Positions 1 through 8,440 of a DNA stretch of 64,000 nt are shown here, one piece after another; position 1 is the stretch's first letter; each line of letters opens with the position of its first letter. This DNA comes from Pseudomonas laurylsulfativorans (lineage in GTDB: Bacteria > Pseudomonadota > Gammaproteobacteria > Pseudomonadales > Pseudomonadaceae), in assembly GCF_002906155.1 (NCBI RefSeq), contig NZ_MUJK01000011.1, positions 62,001 to 126,000 on the forward strand. Reading direction: 5' to 3'. The notes beneath the pieces are model-generated. The model was not told where the DNA came from and did not search any database. It was given only the letters and a program-made list of their open reading frames with translations. Position numbers and translations under genes: made by a program.

Positions 1-522
1 CGGATCGATGATGTCCGGCAGGGTGGCGAACACGCTTTTGACGATCAGGTCCGCCATGACGCTCAGGTCGGCGATGTTCAGGTGTTGCAGTTTCGGCATC
101 AGTGACAAATCCGCCGCCAGGTCCGAACTGATGTTTTCACGCAAACGGCCGATGGCCTGGCGCACCGGCAGCGAACCACCGTATTGCTCGCGGGCGAGAA
201 ACAGGAACTGCGAACGGTTGGCGCTGACCACGTCGAGAAAGATCCGCACCGAGGCATCGATGATGCCGCCCATCACGAATTCGTTGTGCCGCACCAGGCG
301 AATGGTTTCGCGGAATGTCTGGCCGACTTCGCTGACCAGCACCAGGCCCAGTTCATCCATATCGGCAAAATGACGATAGAAACCGGTCGGAACGATGCCA
401 GCGGTTTTCGCGACTTCACGCAGGCTCAGGCTGCCGAATCCTCGGCCGCCGTCCATCAAGCGCCGGGCAGCGTCCATCAGGGCGTTACGGGTCTGTTGTT
501 TCTGTTCGGCGCGGGGCAGCAT
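1..522 (-). CDS. desT: TetR-family regulator, DesT-like (3' end outside window)
   Basis: The first 174 codons of a TetR-family DNA-binding repressor; the C-terminus lies beyond the window's left edge. The N-terminus contains the TetR helix-turn-helix (residues about 9-55, with SLREVAKTAGIVPTGFYRHF). The opening residues MLPRAEQKQQTRNALMDAAR and the ligand-domain stretch FLFLAREQYGGSLPVRQAI resemble P. aeruginosa DesT, which senses the saturated/unsaturated acyl-CoA balance and represses a desaturase operon. Family membership is certain; the DesT assignment rests on remembered similarity. The partner desaturase would be expected outside this window. The ATG start agrees with the usual start of this family. 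Confidence 0.8.
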   Translation of the reverse strand, partial: MLPRAEQKQQTRNALMDAARRLMDGGRGFGSLSLREVAKTAGIVPTGFYRHFADMDELGLVLVSEVGQTFRETIRLVRHNEFVMGGIIDASVRIFLDVVSANRSQFLFLAREQYGGSLPVRQAIGRLRENISSDLAADLSLMPKLQHLNIADLSVMADLIVKSVFATLPDIIDP

Positions 523-649
523 CGCAAGGGTGTTTTCTGGACGGGGACGCGGCGCACTCTAGCAAATCGGCTTTGCTGGCGTCGAACGACTGTAGGGGGA
601 TCAAGCGGGGGAGGTGCGGCATCTATCGATGCGGACCGCTGAAAAGTCA

Positions 650-678
650 AAAGCCCAATCCGGGGATTGGGCTTTTTT
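650..678. terminator. Bidirectional rho-independent terminator
   Basis: AAAGCCCAATCC / GGATTGGGCTTTT form a near-perfect stem with A-rich and T-rich flanks on opposite sides. It lies just downstream of the 14-residue-repeat protein gene (minus strand) and would stop transcription from either side. Confidence 0.8.
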
Positions 679-695
679 CAGGGCGGCCATGGGGC

Positions 696-1208
696 TTAGC
701 TCAGGGTGCTGTTGCGTTCGATCACACGGTCACCACCGCCTTCAGCGAGGGTTTGACCTTGTGGGGTGCGATCGGAACCGTCAGCAGCCAGGGTCTGGCC
801 TTGTGGGGTGCGATCCGAGCCGTCAGCAGCCAGGGTCTGGCCTTGTGGAGTGCGATCGGAACCGTCAGCAGCCAGGGTCTGGCCTTGTGGAGTGCGATCC
901 GAGCCGTCAGCAGCCAGGGTCTGGCCTTGTGGGGTGCGGTCGGAACCGTCAGCAGCCAGGGTTTGACCCTGTGGAGTGCGATCCGAGCCATCCTGAGTGA
1001 TCAGGCCTTTTTCTTTCAGACGATCATTACCACCTTCGGCCAGGGTCTGGCCTTGAGGCGTGCGGTCGGAGCCATCGGCGGCGACGGTTTGGCTGAACAC
1101 CGAGCGGCTGTCTTTCACTTGAGGTGTCGCTTGATCAGCGGCAGGCAGTGCAAAAGCAGTGCTGGCCAGCATTGAGAGGGTAAGGCTAAGCAGTAGTTGG
1201 CGTTTCAT
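696..1208 (-). CDS. Secreted 14-residue tandem-repeat protein, unknown function
   Basis: A 170-residue protein with a Sec signal peptide (residues 1 to about 21, cleavage near AFA-LP), a linker to residue 44, then nine 14-residue units to the last residue (45-170). The consensus unit is DGSDRTPQGQTLAA. Six consecutive units (73-156) are almost identical; units 45-58, 59-72 and 157-170 are diverged but keep the (D/G)G(S/N/G)DR core. No catalytic motif is visible. The composition is hydrophilic and low-complexity, suggesting an extended or disordered periplasmic or surface protein. GAGGAG lies upstream of the ATG, and a terminator follows the gene, so it is probably monocistronic. I do not recognise a named family with a known role. 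Confidence 0.85.
   Translation of the reverse strand: MKRQLLLSLTLSMLASTAFALPAADQATPQVKDSRSVFSQTVAADGSDRTPQGQTLAEGGNDRLKEKGLITQDGSDRTPQGQTLAADGSDRTPQGQTLAADGSDRTPQGQTLAADGSDRTPQGQTLAADGSDRTPQGQTLAADGSDRTPQGQTLAEGGGDRVIERNSTLS
741..992. repeat. Six 42-bp tandem repeats within a coding region
   Basis: Six head-to-tail 42-bp units encode DGSDRTPQGQTLA(A/E). Units differ by only a few synonymous changes (for example aaccg/gagcc and gtgg/gtgt variants), indicating recent expansion or homogenisation. The array has no spacers, so it is a minisatellite inside a gene and not CRISPR. Confidence 0.95.
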
Positions 1209-1272
1209 GATTGTTTTGCTCCTCGGGGGTGCGAAAAAGTGGGTACGAGGGCAATGCTACTCTCGATAAGTC

Positions 1273-1301
1273 GATATAAAAGTTCATAAACGCAATGGTA
1301 A
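1273..1301 (-). promoter_or_regulatory. Possible sigma-70 promoter for the repeat-protein gene
   Basis: On the minus strand TTACCA (1301-1296) and TATATC (1278-1273) are separated by 17 bp, about 65 bp upstream of the ATG at 1208. The rest of the 388-bp gap between the repeat-protein gene and the AsmA gene (1209-1596) shows no gene. It does hold a small palindrome, ACTGA-TAGG-TCAGT, at 1433-1446. Confidence 0.35.
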
Positions 1302-1596
1302 TAATCAACGGAATTGATTGTTTGCTGCGGTGGCTCTAGGTCGGGCGTTTCCGGTGAGTTGTCTTGCACTGGTTTGGGTATTTTCGACTCACTCGTGACG
1401 TGTAAATGTGCGAGGGGCGGTAACGCTGAATGACTGATAGGTCAGTATTGGACTGATTGAATTCGGCGAAATCGGTCTATCGATTAAACCTGCCGGGTTT
1501 TTATCAGTCGTAGACTTCATGGCGAGCCGCTTCCGGCTCACCGTTTCACATGTGCGTCGCAGTCGGGGCGCTCAGTCGTATCAGGAGCCCTGTGCA

Positions 1597-3672
1597 ATGA
1601 CGCGCATTCAAAAGACGTTTGTCTGGACCCTTTCCACTTTTCTAACCTTGCTGGTGGTGCTGGTGCTGATCATCGTGTTCTTCGACTGGAACCGGATCAA
1701 ACCGCCGCTCAACGCCAAAGTTTCCGAAGAACTGCACCGCGCTTTTGCCATCAACGGCAATCTGTCGATGGTCTGGCGCCCCGAGCCCGATGAAAGCGGC
1801 TGGCGCGCCTGGGTGCCGTGGCCCCACGTGGTGGCCGAGGACTTGAGCCTGGGCAATCCCGACTGGTCGAAGCAACCGCAGATGGTCACCCTCAAGCGGG
1901 TGGAACTGCGTATTTCACCCTTGGCGTTGCTGGCGCAGCGGGTGGTGATCCCGCGTATCGATCTCACCGAACCGAATGCCGAGCTGCAACGGCTGGCTGA
2001 CGGGCGCGCCAACTGGACCTTCACATTCGACCCAAAGGACCCGAACGCCGAGCCTTCGAGCTGGGTGGTGGATATCGGTGCGATAGGCTTCGACAAGGGT
2101 CATGTCACCCTTGACGATCAGAGCCTGAAGACTCAACTCGACGTGCTGATCGATCCGTTGGGCAAACCGGTTCCGTTCAGCGATATCGTCGGTGACAAAG
2201 CGGCGAAAGCCGCGCAGGAAAAGGGCGCCTCGCCCCAGGATTATGCATTCGCCCTCAAGGTCAACGGCCAGTACCGCGGCCAGAAACTCACGGGCCAGGG
2301 CAAGATTGGCGGGCTGTTGGCGCTGCAGGACGCGGCGCGGCCGTTTCCGCTTCAGGCACAGGTGAAAATCGCCGATTCCAGCGTCGAACTGGCTGGCACC
2401 CTGACCGATCCGCTGAATCTCGGCGCCCTGGACCTGCGCCTGAAACTGGCCGGCACCAGCCTGGGCAACCTCTACCCGCTGACCGGCGTAATCCTGCCGG
2501 ACACACCCCCCTATGCCACCGACGGCCATCTGATTGCCAAGCTGCATGAGGCCGGTGGCGCGGTGTTCCGCTATGAGGAATTCAACGGCAAGATCGGCGA
2601 GAGCGATATCCATGGCAATCTGACCTATGTCGCCAGCCAGCCACGGCCAAAACTCAGTGGCTCATTGCTGTCCAATCAATTGCTGTTCGCCGATCTGGCG
2701 CCGCTGATTGGTGCCGACTCCAACGCCAAACAGAAGGTCCGTGGCGGTGACAGCAAACAACCGGCCGATAAAGTGCTGCCGGTCGAAGAGTTCAAGACCG
2801 ATCGCTGGCGCGATATGGACGCCGATGTCGAGTTCACCGGCAAGCGTATCGTGCACAGCGAAAAGCTGCCGTTCAACGACCTCTATACCCATCTGGTGCT
2901 CACCGATGGCGTGCTCAGTCTCGAACCGCTGCGTTTCGGCGTGGCCGGCGGCAAGCTGGATGCGCAGATTCGCCTGAACGGCCATACCGATCCCCTGGAA
3001 GGCAAGGCCAGACTCACGGCGCGGGGCTTCAAGCTCAAGCAGTTGTTCCCCGGCTTTGAACCGATGAAAACCAGTTTTGGCGAACTCAACGGCGATGCTG
3101 ATATCAGCGGGCGCGGCAATTCGGTGGCCAAGTTGCTGGGCAGCGCCAATGGCAATCTGAAAATGCTCATCAACGATGGCGCCATCAGCCGTGAATTGAT
3201 GGAGTTGGCGGGCCTGAACGTCGGCAACTACGTGGTCGGCAAGATCTTTGGCGACAAGGAAGTGAAGATCAACTGCGCGGCCGCCGACTTCGGTATCCAG
3301 TCTGGCCTGGCCAGTAGCCGCCTGTTTGTGTTCGACACCGAGAACGCCGTCGTCTACATCGACGGCACCGCGAACATGGCGACCGAACAACTGGACCTGA
3401 CCATCACTCCGCAATCCAAGGGTTGGCGCCTGATCTCGTTGCGCTCGCCGCTGTATGTGCGCGGCAAGTTCATCAAGCCCGATGCCGGGGTCAAGGCCGT
3501 GCCGTTGATGTTGCGCGGGGCCGGTATGGTGGCGCTGGGCGTGATCGCCGCACCGGCGGCAGGACTGCTGGCGCTGGTGGCACCGAGTGGTGGCGAGCCG
3601 AATCAATGCGCGCCGTTGCTGGAGCAGATGAAGTCGGGCAAGGCGCCTGTCACCGTCAAGCCAGCCAGATAA
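1597..3672 (+). CDS. AsmA-family protein
   Basis: A 691-residue AsmA-family protein: one N-terminal membrane anchor (residues about 10-30, hydrophobic LTLLVVLVLIIVFF) followed by a large periplasmic beta-rich region typical of AsmA/TamB/YhdP proteins, now linked to phospholipid transfer to the outer membrane. The C-terminal AsmA_2-like region includes GNLKMLINDGAISRELMELAG (residues about 509-529). The open frame extends upstream to 1519, but the ATG at 1597 follows CAGGAG and directly precedes the anchor, so I use it. The gene stands alone between a repeat-protein gene and a REP pair. The specific role in this strain is not known. Confidence 0.85.
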   Translation: MTRIQKTFVWTLSTFLTLLVVLVLIIVFFDWNRIKPPLNAKVSEELHRAFAINGNLSMVWRPEPDESGWRAWVPWPHVVAEDLSLGNPDWSKQPQMVTLKRVELRISPLALLAQRVVIPRIDLTEPNAELQRLADGRANWTFTFDPKDPNAEPSSWVVDIGAIGFDKGHVTLDDQSLKTQLDVLIDPLGKPVPFSDIVGDKAAKAAQEKGASPQDYAFALKVNGQYRGQKLTGQGKIGGLLALQDAARPFPLQAQVKIADSSVELAGTLTDPLNLGALDLRLKLAGTSLGNLYPLTGVILPDTPPYATDGHLIAKLHEAGGAVFRYEEFNGKIGESDIHGNLTYVASQPRPKLSGSLLSNQLLFADLAPLIGADSNAKQKVRGGDSKQPADKVLPVEEFKTDRWRDMDADVEFTGKRIVHSEKLPFNDLYTHLVLTDGVLSLEPLRFGVAGGKLDAQIRLNGHTDPLEGKARLTARGFKLKQLFPGFEPMKTSFGELNGDADISGRGNSVAKLLGSANGNLKMLINDGAISRELMELAGLNVGNYVVGKIFGDKEVKINCAAADFGIQSGLASSRLFVFDTENAVVYIDGTANMATEQLDLTITPQSKGWRLISLRSPLYVRGKFIKPDAGVKAVPLMLRGAGMVALGVIAAPAAGLLALVAPSGGEPNQCAPLLEQMKSGKAPVTVKPAR

Positions 3673-3693
3673 TCGGGCGTCTGCAGGGGCCTC

Positions 3694-3762
3694 ATCGCGA
3701 GCAGGCTCGCTCCCACAGGGGATCTGTGCATGCGGGACTAATGTGGGAGCGAGCTCGCGAAG
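3694..3762. repeat. REP inverted pair
   Basis: Two inverted copies of a Pseudomonas REP-like palindrome (CGCGAGCAGGCTCGCTCCCACA and its reverse complement, slightly shortened) separated by about 25 bp, between the convergent AsmA and LysR genes. Confidence 0.85.
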
Positions 3763-3786
3763 GCGGTCTGACGGCCGCAACAATTC

Positions 3787-4689
3787 TCACGGCAGAGCAT
3801 GCCCCGACGCCAATGCCTCTTCGTGTAGCCAGGCAAAAAACGCACGAACCGGTGGATGCCGTTCGCGCCCCGGCACACACAGTGCGCTGTAACCGGCGCC
3901 ATCGACCTGGATGTCCCCGCGGTATGGCAACAACAGTCCACTGGCCACGCTTTCCGACACCAGGATGTTGCTTGCCAACACCAGGCCTTGCCCGGCAATC
4001 GCCGCTTGCAGCGCGTAATGCTCTTCGTCGTATTCGCGCACGGCGGGCCGGCCACCTAGCCAGGTTTCGCCGGACCGCGCGCACCAGGCCTCCCAGCCGT
4101 GGGCATAGAGCTTGGAGTTGTGCCAGCGCACGCTGATCAGCGCAGGTATGCGACTCGACGCCAGGGCCACTTGTTCGGGGGAGCCGTAGACACCGAACGA
4201 CTCATCGAACAGGCACTGGCCGTACAGGTTGGGGTAATCGTCGAGGCTGTAGCGCAGCACCAGATCGACACTGGCGTCCTGATGCAGATCGATGACTTCG
4301 CAGTGGGTGTCGAGGCGCACGTTGATGTTCGGGTGCCGGGCGTAGAAACGTCCCAGCCGTGGCACCAGCCACAGCGCGGCGAAGGCCGCGGTGGTGGAGA
4401 CCGTCAGGTTGGCGCTGCTGCGTTGCGGGCGCAGGGTATCGACACTTTGCGCCACTTCCAGAAAAGCCCCGTGCAAGCTCTGGAACAGCCGTTCGCCGCA
4501 TTCAGTCAGGCGCACCTGGCGTGGCAAGCGCTCGAACAACGGTACGCCGAGCCAGCTCTCCAGAGAGCGGATCTGGTGGGACACCGCCGTCGGGGTGACC
4601 GACAGTTCTTCGGCGGCGGCCTTGAAGCTCAACAGGCGCGAGGCGGATTCGAAGGCACGCAGGGCGGTCAACGGCAGCGAGGCGAACAT
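3787..4689 (-). CDS. LysR-family regulator, GcvA-like
   Basis: A 300-residue LysR regulator: N-terminal winged helix-turn-helix (FKAAAEELSVTPTAVSHQIR, residues about 22-41) and a C-terminal substrate-binding domain (about 90-290). The pattern LPLTALRAFESASR and the effector-domain sequence resemble the GcvA/AmpR subgroup. It is divergent from the azoreductase gene, 122 bp apart, so it probably regulates that gene. The ATG at 4689 is preferred because GGAG lies 6 bp upstream; an in-frame GTG at 4701 is the alternative. The effector is unknown. Confidence 0.88.
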   Translation of the reverse strand: MFASLPLTALRAFESASRLLSFKAAAEELSVTPTAVSHQIRSLESWLGVPLFERLPRQVRLTECGERLFQSLHGAFLEVAQSVDTLRPQRSSANLTVSTTAAFAALWLVPRLGRFYARHPNINVRLDTHCEVIDLHQDASVDLVLRYSLDDYPNLYGQCLFDESFGVYGSPEQVALASSRIPALISVRWHNSKLYAHGWEAWCARSGETWLGGRPAVREYDEEHYALQAAIAGQGLVLASNILVSESVASGLLLPYRGDIQVDGAGYSALCVPGRERHPPVRAFFAWLHEEALASGHALP

Positions 4690-4811
4690 TGAAAACTCCA
4701 CAGGTGAAATAGATTCATCCTGACTGATTTTTGCTCATTTGAAGGGATACGGCTGCGAGCCTCAAGCTGCAAGCCCCAAGCCGTTTGAGTTTAGTCCCTG
4801 AGGAGATTCAG

Positions 4812-5450
4812 ATGAGTAAAATTCTTGCCGTTCATGCCAGCCCCCGTGGTGATCGCTCGCACTCGCGCCGTTTGGCCGAAGTGTTTCTGACGGCCTGGCA
4901 GGCCCGTCATCCACACTCACAGTTGACCCGACGCGAAGTCGGGCGGGCGCTGATACCGCCGGTCAACGAGGCCTTCGTGGCCGCCGCGTTTTACCCCGAG
5001 CCCGACGCTCGGCCATTGTCGATGCAGGCTGACTTGGCCCTCAGCGACGAGTTGGTCGGCGAACTGCTCGACCACGATGTGTTGCTGATTTCCACGCCGA
5101 TGCACAACTTCAGCGTACCGAGTGGCCTCAAGGCCTGGATCGATCAGATCGTGCGGATCGGGGTGACCTTCGATCACACCCTGGACAATGGAGTGGCCCA
5201 GTACCAGCCGTTGGTGCAAGGCAAAAAAGCCCTGATCATCACCAGCCGTGGCGGCTTTGGTTTTGGTCCGGGAGGCGAGCTGGAAGCCATGAACCATGCC
5301 GACAAGCTACTGCGCACGGTGCTCGGGTTCATCGGTATCACGGACGTCACCGTGGTGGCTGCCGAGGGCGAAGAGTCCGCTGAGCGCACCTTTGAAATAT
5401 CCTCCGCCGAGGCCGAGCAGCGCTTGCTGGCGCTGGCCAGGGAGTTCTAG
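4812..5450 (+). CDS. azoR: FMN-dependent NADH-azoreductase
   Basis: A 212-residue flavodoxin-fold quinone/azo reductase. It reduces quinones and azo dyes in two-electron steps with NAD(P)H and FMN. The FMN phosphate-binding loop HASPRGDRSHSRRLAE (residues about 7-22) and the flavin-contacting PMHNFSVPSGLKAWIDQI (about 97-114) are present, and GGFGFGPGGELE carries the ring-contact loop. The start is chosen after AGGAG (4801-4805). It is divergent from a LysR gene, a common arrangement for azoreductases, and is followed without a gap by the vestige of an SMR gene. Confidence 0.9.
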   Translation: MSKILAVHASPRGDRSHSRRLAEVFLTAWQARHPHSQLTRREVGRALIPPVNEAFVAAAFYPEPDARPLSMQADLALSDELVGELLDHDVLLISTPMHNFSVPSGLKAWIDQIVRIGVTFDHTLDNGVAQYQPLVQGKKALIITSRGGFGFGPGGELEAMNHADKLLRTVLGFIGITDVTVVAAEGEESAERTFEISSAEAEQRLLALAREF

Positions 5451-5507
5451 ATGGCCTGGCTGTTTCTGCTGGTCGCCGCCGGGTTTGAAGTAGGGCGGAT
5501 GACATAG
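5451..5507 (+). pseudogene. Vestige of a small multidrug resistance (SMR/SugE-like) gene
   Basis: An ATG immediately after the azoR stop opens an 18-codon frame whose first 14 residues, MAWLFLLVAAGFEV, match the typical first helix start of SMR/SugE exporters (about 105 residues). It then runs GRMT-stop. None of the other SMR helices can be seen downstream before the lipase gene. This looks like a gene truncated by a deletion. The inverted match GATGACA...TGTCATC around 5498-5528 lies at the break. Confidence 0.6.
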
Positions 5508-5600
5508 ACTTGTCGTCGAGTTGTCATCTTCGTAGGCGTAGCTTGGCGGATGTCTTGCATCCCGCCTTGCGTCACCGCCCGACCACAAGGATGTCCGCCC

Positions 5601-6491
5601 ATGTCGCAAGGTTCTGCCCCGCGCTATCCGCTGGTGTTGGTCCCGGGAATGCTCGGGTTCATCCGCCTGGTGCTTTACCCGTACTGGTACGGAATCGTCG
5701 AGGCGTTGCGCCGCGGCGGTGCGGTGGTGTTCGCCGTACAGGTCTCGCCGCTTAACTCGAACGAGGTGCGTGGCGAGCAACTGCTGGCGCGTATCGACGA
5801 AATCCTGCGGGAAACCGGGGCCGACAAGGTCAATCTGATCGGCCATAGCCAGGGCTCGCTGACCGCCCGTTATGCGGCGGCCAAGCGTCCGGACCTGATC
5901 GCCTCGGTCACTTCGGTAGCGGGGCCGAATCACGGCTCGGAGCTCGCCGATTACCTGCATGAGCATTTTCCCCATGACAGCGTGCGTTGTCGTCTGCTGA
6001 GATTTTTGCTGCGGATGGTCGGCGCGCTGATGGGGTGGCTGGATACCGGTTACCGCGGGCCGAAGCTGCCGGTGGATATCCATGCGTCACACCACTCCCT
6101 TACCACCGCTGGCGTCGCGCTGTTCAACCAGCGTTATCCACAGGGCTTGCCTGAAACCTGGGGCGGTCACGGGCCGGAAGAGGTCAATGGCGTGCGCTAT
6201 TACTCCTGGTCCGGCACCTTGCAACCGGGCATTACCGATCGCGGGCGCAATCTGCTGGATGGCACCAACCGCAGTTGCCGGTTATTCGCCAAAACCTTCG
6301 TCCGCGAAACCGGGCATTGCGACGGCATGGTCGGGCGCTACAGCTCGCACCTGGGGACGGTGATTGGCGATGAGTACCCGCTGGATCACTTCGATATCGT
6401 CAACCAATCGCTGGGGCTGGTGGGCAAGGGGGCCGAGCCGATCCGGTTGTTTGTCGAGCATGCGGCGCGGTTGGCGGCGGCAGGCGTCTAG
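5601..6491 (+). CDS. Triacylglycerol lipase, family I alpha/beta hydrolase
   Basis: A 296-residue alpha/beta-hydrolase of the Pseudomonas lipase family I type. The oxyanion region is YPLVLVPGMLG (residues about 8-18); the nucleophile elbow is GHSQG with Ser83; candidate acid and base are in HCDGMVG and LDHFDIVNQ near the C-terminus. No Sec signal peptide is visible and no Lif foldase gene is adjacent, so secretion, if any, would use another route. The ATG at 5601 follows ACAAGGA; the open frame extends to 5550 without a ribosome site. It would hydrolyse acylglycerols or related esters. Confidence 0.85.
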   Translation: MSQGSAPRYPLVLVPGMLGFIRLVLYPYWYGIVEALRRGGAVVFAVQVSPLNSNEVRGEQLLARIDEILRETGADKVNLIGHSQGSLTARYAAAKRPDLIASVTSVAGPNHGSELADYLHEHFPHDSVRCRLLRFLLRMVGALMGWLDTGYRGPKLPVDIHASHHSLTTAGVALFNQRYPQGLPETWGGHGPEEVNGVRYYSWSGTLQPGITDRGRNLLDGTNRSCRLFAKTFVRETGHCDGMVGRYSSHLGTVIGDEYPLDHFDIVNQSLGLVGKGAEPIRLFVEHAARLAAAGV

Positions 6492-6506
6492 ATTGCGTTA
6501 TCGTTC

Positions 6507-6587
6507 TTCGCGAGCAGGCTCGCTCCCACATTAGACCGAGTTCGCCTGGGCTACACCGATCACTGTGGGAGCGAGCCTGCTCGCGAA
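6507..6587. repeat. REP inverted pair
   Basis: Perfect 24-bp inverted copies (TTCGCGAGCAGGCTCGCTCCCACA and reverse complement) 33 bp apart, between the convergent lipase and DMT-transporter genes. Confidence 0.9.
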
Positions 6588-6596
6588 GGCGCCGGA

Positions 6597-7484
6597 TCAG
6601 ACAACACTGACCTTACGCCCCAACACCGTCGTCCAACGCTCGGAAACGATCACCCCACCCAAGGTCAACACCCCGCCCACCAGGTGATACATCGCCAACT
6701 GCTCATGCAGCACCACCGCCGCGATCAATGCGGTAATCAACGGCAGCAAATTGAAAAACTGCGTGGTCCGGCTCGGCCCCAAACGCACCACGGCCTGCAT
6801 CCACGCCAGCGGCGCAACCATCGAAGCCAGCAGGCAGGCGTACAGCACCAACGGAATGTTCTGCAGGGTCGGGCCGACTTTCGGTGAGGCGAGGAACAGC
6901 GGGAACAGCACCACCACGGCCACCAGCACCTGCAAATACAGGAGCACCAGAGGCGGCAGTTTCAGCTGCCATTTTTTCAACAAGGTGCTGTAGACCGCGT
7001 AGGCCAGGGTGGCGATCAGCATCATCGCGTCCCCCAGGTTGACCCCATGTTCGAGCAACGCGCCAAGGCTGCCGGACGACACCACCACCAAGACGCCGGT
7101 GAATGACAGCACCGCACCGGCCAGGGCACCCATGGTCAGGCGCTGGCCGAGGCTGATGATCGCCATGGCGAGCGACATCAGTGGCATCAGTGACAGGATG
7201 ATGCCCATGTTGGTGGCCGAGGTCAGGCTCGCGGCGAAGTACGCCAGGCTTTGATAAACAGCCATGCCCAGTACGCCGAGGACAAAGATTTTGCCCAGTT
7301 TCGGGCGGATCAGCGGCCAATGGGCGAGCACCGGTTTGAGCATGAAGGGTGTGAACAGCAACCCGGCCAGCAGCCAGCGGTAGAAACCGATCTCGGCGGG
7401 GAAGATCGCCCCGGCCGACATTTTGGTGATCACGGTGTTGCCGGCCCAGATAAAAATGGCCAGCAGGGGATAAGCGTATTGCAT
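6597..7484 (-). CDS. DMT-superfamily (EamA) transporter
   Basis: A 295-residue inner-membrane protein with about ten hydrophobic helices arranged as two EamA repeats (residues about 5-135 and 150-285), as in drug/metabolite exporters. The motif AIFIWAGNTVITKMSAGAIFPAEIGFYRW is typical of the first repeat. The ATG at 7484 is chosen because it begins the first helix; the frame extends upstream into the promoter region. It is divergent from an AraC regulator 85 bp away, which is probably its regulator. The substrate cannot be told from sequence. Confidence 0.85.
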   Translation of the reverse strand: MQYAYPLLAIFIWAGNTVITKMSAGAIFPAEIGFYRWLLAGLLFTPFMLKPVLAHWPLIRPKLGKIFVLGVLGMAVYQSLAYFAASLTSATNMGIILSLMPLMSLAMAIISLGQRLTMGALAGAVLSFTGVLVVVSSGSLGALLEHGVNLGDAMMLIATLAYAVYSTLLKKWQLKLPPLVLLYLQVLVAVVVLFPLFLASPKVGPTLQNIPLVLYACLLASMVAPLAWMQAVVRLGPSRTTQFFNLLPLITALIAAVVLHEQLAMYHLVGGVLTLGGVIVSERWTTVLGRKVSVV

Positions 7485-7569
7485 CGGGAAAAACCAGAAC
7501 GTTAATGAGGGGCAATTATCCGCTTGTCTGGATGCAAGCCTATACTTCAAACCAGACAACCGGCCCCTG

Positions 7570-8376
7570 ATGACGGACAGCATGAGCAGTAAACACATCG
7601 ACCTGCTGGATTTCAGCGAACTGCCGTCGGCGGTGTACTTCCGCTACGCCGATTTTGACGCCCACGAATATGCCGCACCCCACCGGCATCCCTGGGGGAC
7701 TCTGGAATACGCAGCCCACGGCGTGCTGCACATGGACGTCGAGGGCAGCCGTTTCATGTCGCCCCCGCAATACGCGGTGTGGGTACCGCCGCAGATCGAG
7801 CACAGTTTCTACAGCCACCAACCGGTCAACTACCGCGCGGTGTGCCTGGCACCCAAGGTCTGTGCCGATCTGCCGTCGCGAGCCTGCACCCTGGCCATCA
7901 GCGACATCCTCAAGGCAATCCTCAAGGACTTCGCCGCCCGGGACGTGAAAATCCCCGAGCAGTCCGCCGACCAGCGTCTGGCCCAGGTATTGGTGGACCA
8001 GTTGCAACGGGCGCCAGTGCATGAATGTTATTTGCCCTACGCCAGCAGCACAGGGTTGCTGGGGATACTGGAAGCGTTGCAGGCCGAGCCGGGGGATAAC
8101 CGGCCGCTGTCGGAATGGGCCGCACGCATCCACGTCAGCGAGCGCACCCTGGCGCGACAGTTCGTGCGGGAACTGGGCATGAGTTTCGGCGAGTGGCGCC
8201 AGCGCCTGCGTTTTCTGGCGGCGATCGAAGCGCTGGATAGTCAGCGCAGCATTCAAGAGATCGCCTTCGACATGGGCTACAGCACCGGCTCGGCGTTTAT
8301 CGCGATGTTCCAGCGTCAGGCCGGGTGTACACCGGAGCAGTACCGGCGCAGCCATCTGGAGAACAGGAAGGTGTAA
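7570..8376 (+). CDS. AraC-family transcriptional regulator
   Basis: A 268-residue AraC regulator with an N-terminal cupin sensor (HRHPWGTLEYAAHGVLHM, residues about 36-53) and a C-terminal double helix-turn-helix (about 165-262, including LSEWAARIHVSERTLARQF and IAFDMGYSTGSAFIAMFQRQAG). The architecture resembles the NimR/YeaM subgroup that controls an adjacent divergent exporter gene, which fits the DMT transporter gene 85 bp away. The ligand is unknown. Confidence 0.88.
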   Translation: MTDSMSSKHIDLLDFSELPSAVYFRYADFDAHEYAAPHRHPWGTLEYAAHGVLHMDVEGSRFMSPPQYAVWVPPQIEHSFYSHQPVNYRAVCLAPKVCADLPSRACTLAISDILKAILKDFAARDVKIPEQSADQRLAQVLVDQLQRAPVHECYLPYASSTGLLGILEALQAEPGDNRPLSEWAARIHVSERTLARQFVRELGMSFGEWRQRLRFLAAIEALDSQRSIQEIAFDMGYSTGSAFIAMFQRQAGCTPEQYRRSHLENRKV

Positions 8377-8440
8377 CAAGGGTTGTCTACACTCCAGTAC
8401 GAGGCCGCGCCCCTCGGTGTGGCGAGCAGGAGAAAACTCC

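Noticed and set aside
741..992. Regular 42-bp repeats that could suggest a CRISPR array
   Set aside because: The units are contiguous without spacers and translate in frame as a 14-residue protein repeat.
1519..1596. 26-codon N-terminal extension of the AsmA protein
   Set aside because: The extension lacks a ribosome site and would place charged residues before the membrane anchor; the ATG at 1597 has CAGGAG at the right distance.
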